A stretch of 11,376 bases of DNA from the NCBI GenBank assembly GCA_035542475.1, contig DATKLL010000118.1, positions 1-11,376 of the forward strand, in the 5' to 3' direction. This stretch comes from DATKLL01 sp035542475. Its GTDB lineage: Bacteria > Desulfobacterota > Syntrophia > Syntrophales > UBA2185. How positions within the stretch are numbered: position 1 is the stretch's first letter; every line of letters starts with the position of its first letter. The notes beneath the pieces are model-generated. The model was not told the DNA's origin, did not search any database, and saw nothing but the letters and a program-made list of their open reading frames with translations. A program made the position numbers and the translations under genes. This document shows, piece by piece, positions 7,221-11,376 of this stretch.

Positions 7221-7289
7221 TCAGCGGAGGAGTATATTAAAAAAAGCCAGGAGTGTCAATTTTCTGATGAATATTTCGCCACCGGGCAT
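7221..7289 (-). CDS. possible small ORF, 22 codons, upstream of the ABC-F gene
   Basis: ATG 7289 follows an AAGGAG ribosome binding site (7295-7300) with 5-base spacing, better than that of the ABC-F gene itself. It encodes MPGGEIFIRKLTLLAFFNIL followed by LR and ends at TGA 7221, 27 bases before the ABC-F GTG. The peptide is mostly hydrophobic after residue 5. It could be a leader peptide coupling translation status to ABC-F expression, a pattern known for some resistance ABC-F genes. Against this, the best promoter for the ABC-F gene lies inside the frame, so the ORF would be transcribed only from a promoter further upstream, for which I see only weak candidates. It may also be chance. Confidence 0.3.
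   Translation of the reverse strand: MPGGEIFIRKLTLLAFFNILLR
7231..7259 (-). promoter_or_regulatory. sigma-70 promoter for the ABC-F gene
   Basis: On the minus strand there is a perfect TTGACA (7254-7259), a 17-base spacer containing a T run, and TATACT (7231-7236), 5 of 6 to consensus. Transcription would start near 7224, giving a leader of about 30 bases before GTG 7193. The leader lacks a purine-rich ribosome binding site. Confidence 0.75.
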
Positions 7290-7348
7290 TGTTTCTCCTT
7301 TTATATATGCCTTAACAATCAGCAAATATTGACGTTACTTTTTTTACC

Positions 7349-7377
7349 TTGACAGTGAATGATCTCTCTCTTATATT
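7349..7377 (+). promoter_or_regulatory. sigma-70 promoter for carB
   Basis: A perfect TTGACA (7349-7354) is followed by a 17-base spacer and TATATT (7372-7377), 5 of 6 to consensus. The expected start near 7384 leaves a leader of about 220 bases before the carB ATG at 7606. A perfect inverted repeat overlaps the spacer and -10 element, so this promoter is probably repressible. Confidence 0.75.
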
Positions 7378-7380
7378 CAC
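7355..7380. promoter_or_regulatory. inverted repeat over the carB promoter, candidate operator
   Basis: GTGAAT (7355-7360) and ATTCAC (7375-7380) are perfect 6-base inverted arms whose starts are 20 bases apart, about two helical turns. They begin immediately after the -35 hexamer and end just past the -10 hexamer. A protein bound here would block RNA polymerase. The TGAAT/ATTCA half-sites recall the arginine box bound by ArgR, but the 14-base gap is ten bases longer than in that box, so the regulator is not identified. Confidence 0.4.
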
Positions 7381-7393
7381 AAATATTTTTGAT

Positions 7394-7436
7394 ACATTTT
7401 TGCACTAATAATTATTTAAAAGTTAACATTTTTGCA
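7394..7436 (+). repeat. 11-base direct repeat in the carB leader
   Basis: ACATTTTTGCA occurs at 7394-7404 and again at 7426-7436. The copies start 32 bases apart, close to three helical turns, just downstream of the predicted transcription start. They could be a paired protein-binding site, or chance in AT-rich DNA. Confidence 0.35.
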
Positions 7437-7505
7437 TATTATTGCCATCCATTATGTTTTATTAAGTGAGTTCAAACAAGAAATTTTTGGTTAAGTTTAT
7501 TGGCC

Positions 7506-7525
7506 ATATAAAAATTTTTTTATAT
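7506..7525 (+). other. AT-only hairpin in the carB leader
   Basis: ATATAAAAA and TTTTTATAT are perfect 9-base inverted arms around two T residues. The helix has no GC pair, so it would be weak as an RNA structure. It may matter more as a DNA-bending or easily melted stretch. Confidence 0.35.
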
Positions 7526-7545
7526 TTGTCACTTCTGTTTGTTTT

Positions 7546-7569
7546 TTCAATGCACATGGATGTGTTGAA
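7546..7569 (+). other. hairpin just upstream of the carB ribosome binding site
   Basis: In RNA, UUCAAUGCA can pair with UGUGUUGAA (nine pairs, two of them G-U) around a CAUGGA loop. The stem ends about 20 bases before the AAAGGA that serves the carB ATG at 7606, so it could modulate access to the start. It is not followed by a U run, so it is not an intrinsic terminator. Confidence 0.35.
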
Positions 7570-7605
7570 TCTTAGAATATCATTTTGAGTGAAAGGATTT
7601 AAATT

Positions 7606-10806
<3,201 letters not shown>

Positions 10807-10906
10807 TACATGAATTAAACAGGATTGACTTGAAAGTGTTTTCGCTTCTCAAACATCTATTTACCTTTGCAATTCAGTATGTCTGATACAATATAGTTAT
10901 AAAGAT

Positions 10907-10926
10907 ATTTTTAAAAATCGATTTTT
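10907..10926. other. overlapping AT-rich palindromes at the convergent carB/chemoreceptor end
   Basis: ATTTTTAAAAAT (10907-10918) and AAAAATCGATTTTT (10913-10926) are perfect palindromes sharing six bases. The second covers the last codons of the chemoreceptor gene and is followed on the plus strand by more T residues. It could act as a weak terminator for carB transcripts, but the stem has only two GC pairs. No GC-rich intrinsic terminator is visible in 10807-10910. Confidence 0.3.
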
Positions 10927-11376
10927 TTGTGCATCGGAAGTGATGGAGCGCCAGTTGCACCTTTCTTTAAGGATTTGAGACTCTCCTTCTTATCCATGAT
11001 GAATCCTTTTTGTCTTCCAGCAGATTCTGTTCTCACGGTTGAGATACCGCTCGAATCTCCCCCGACTAACCTTGTAAGATCCCCAACGACATGACTCAAA
11101 TGCCTTGCCTGGGCGTTCATCTCCTCTGATGAACTGGCAGATTCCTCCGCGTTTGTTGCATTCTGCTGAACCACTTTGTCCATTTCAGCAACAGCATTGT
11201 TGATCTGATTGATACCCTGGGCCTGTTCCTGAGATGCCGCTGCGATCTCGCCAACAAGCTCCGTAACCTTTCTGGCAATTTGACGATTGCTGGACAGCTC
11301 ACCGCTAATCTCTTCAAACAAGATTGACGCCTGCTGGATTTTCGCTGTGGAGTCGGCAATCAGATCCTCCGTGTTT
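10911..11376 (-). CDS. methyl-accepting chemotaxis protein, C-terminal signalling end (154 residues), start outside the window
   Basis: The minus-strand frame is open from the right edge (last full codon at 11375-11373) to TAA at 10911. It encodes the C-terminal helix of a chemoreceptor cytoplasmic hairpin, which signals to the CheA kinase through CheW. It includes IAAASQEQAQGINQINNAVA (visible residues 44-63), followed by DKVVQQNATNAEESASSSEEM, a stretch typical of the C-terminal methylation helix with Glu pairs available to CheR and CheB. The coiled coil ends near visible residue 100. A Gly/Ser/Lys-rich tail of about 50 residues follows and ends in HKKIDF. The tail lacks the NWETF-type CheR-tethering pentapeptide of enteric receptors. 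The sensor domain, membrane segments and hairpin tip are outside the window, so the ligand is unknown. The gene converges on carB with 104 bases between the stops. Confidence 0.9.
   Translation of the reverse strand, partial: NTEDLIADSTAKIQQASILFEEISGELSSNRQIARKVTELVGEIAAASQEQAQGINQINNAVAEMDKVVQQNATNAEESASSSEEMNAQARHLSHVVGDLTRLVGGDSSGISTVRTESAGRQKGFIMDKKESLKSLKKGATGAPSLPMHKKIDF

Larger units (their letters stand above)
7194..7605. other. 412-base AT-rich divergent regulatory region between the ABC-F gene and carB
   Basis: This region is markedly more AT-rich than the flanking genes, with many A and T runs. It contains two outward-facing sigma-70-type promoters about 90 bases apart, an inverted repeat overlapping the rightward promoter, an 11-base direct repeat, two hairpins in the carB leader and a 22-codon open reading frame facing the ABC-F gene. 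Each is listed separately. I see no larger gene here. Confidence 0.8.

Noticed and set aside
7355..7380. Classical arginine box bound by ArgR
   Set aside because: The half-sites are similar, but the 14-base gap is far longer than the four bases of the standard box.

Overview
The window is an ordinary-looking bacterial chromosomal segment, densely packed with housekeeping and metabolic genes. It contains no RNA gene, insertion sequence, CRISPR array or prophage that I can see. Several genes start after AGGAGG-type ribosome binding sites, and two of the intergenic regions carry near-consensus sigma-70 promoters. The protein set suggests an anaerobic Desulfobacterota-type (former Deltaproteobacteria) organism, possibly near Syntrophales. 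This set is an acyl-CoA synthetase, a hotdog thioesterase, a two-domain ABC-F ATPase, a mycobacterial-type adenosine kinase, a stand-alone carB and a methyl-accepting chemotaxis protein. The taxonomic guess is inference from protein style only.

Left part (1-3574) is a minus-strand series. In transcription order it runs: class I SAM-dependent methyltransferase (3574-2894), hotdog-fold thioesterase (2816-2367), cytoplasmic cyclophilin (2316-1831), small zincin-like metallopeptidase (1686-1300) and the N-terminal two thirds of an AMP-forming acyl-CoA synthetase (1060 to beyond base 1). The first three lie 50-77 bases apart and look like one transcription unit. The last two follow after wider gaps. 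The thioesterase and the acyl-CoA synthetase could act on opposite sides of the same acyl-CoA pools.

Middle part (3575-5199): a 342-base divergent intergenic region with a perfect 15-base palindrome and candidate promoters on both strands leads rightward into an unrecognised 114-residue protein. A PfkB-family nucleoside kinase resembling Mycobacterium tuberculosis adenosine kinase follows 14 bases later. Its stop codon overlaps the stop region of the convergent ABC-F gene (7193-5193) by 7 bases.

Right part (7194-11376): a 412-base AT-rich region holds two outward-facing promoters, each TTGACA with a 17-base spacer. One serves the ABC-F gene and the other serves carB (7606-10806), the large subunit of carbamoyl-phosphate synthase. 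The carB promoter has a perfect inverted repeat laid over its spacer and -10 element. It is followed by a leader of about 220 bases with direct repeats and two hairpins. On the other side, a 22-codon open reading frame with a good ribosome binding site overlaps the ABC-F promoter. The window ends in the C-terminal signalling domain of a chemoreceptor on the minus strand. I see no clearly novel system. The most interesting material is the regulatory DNA between the ABC-F gene and carB.
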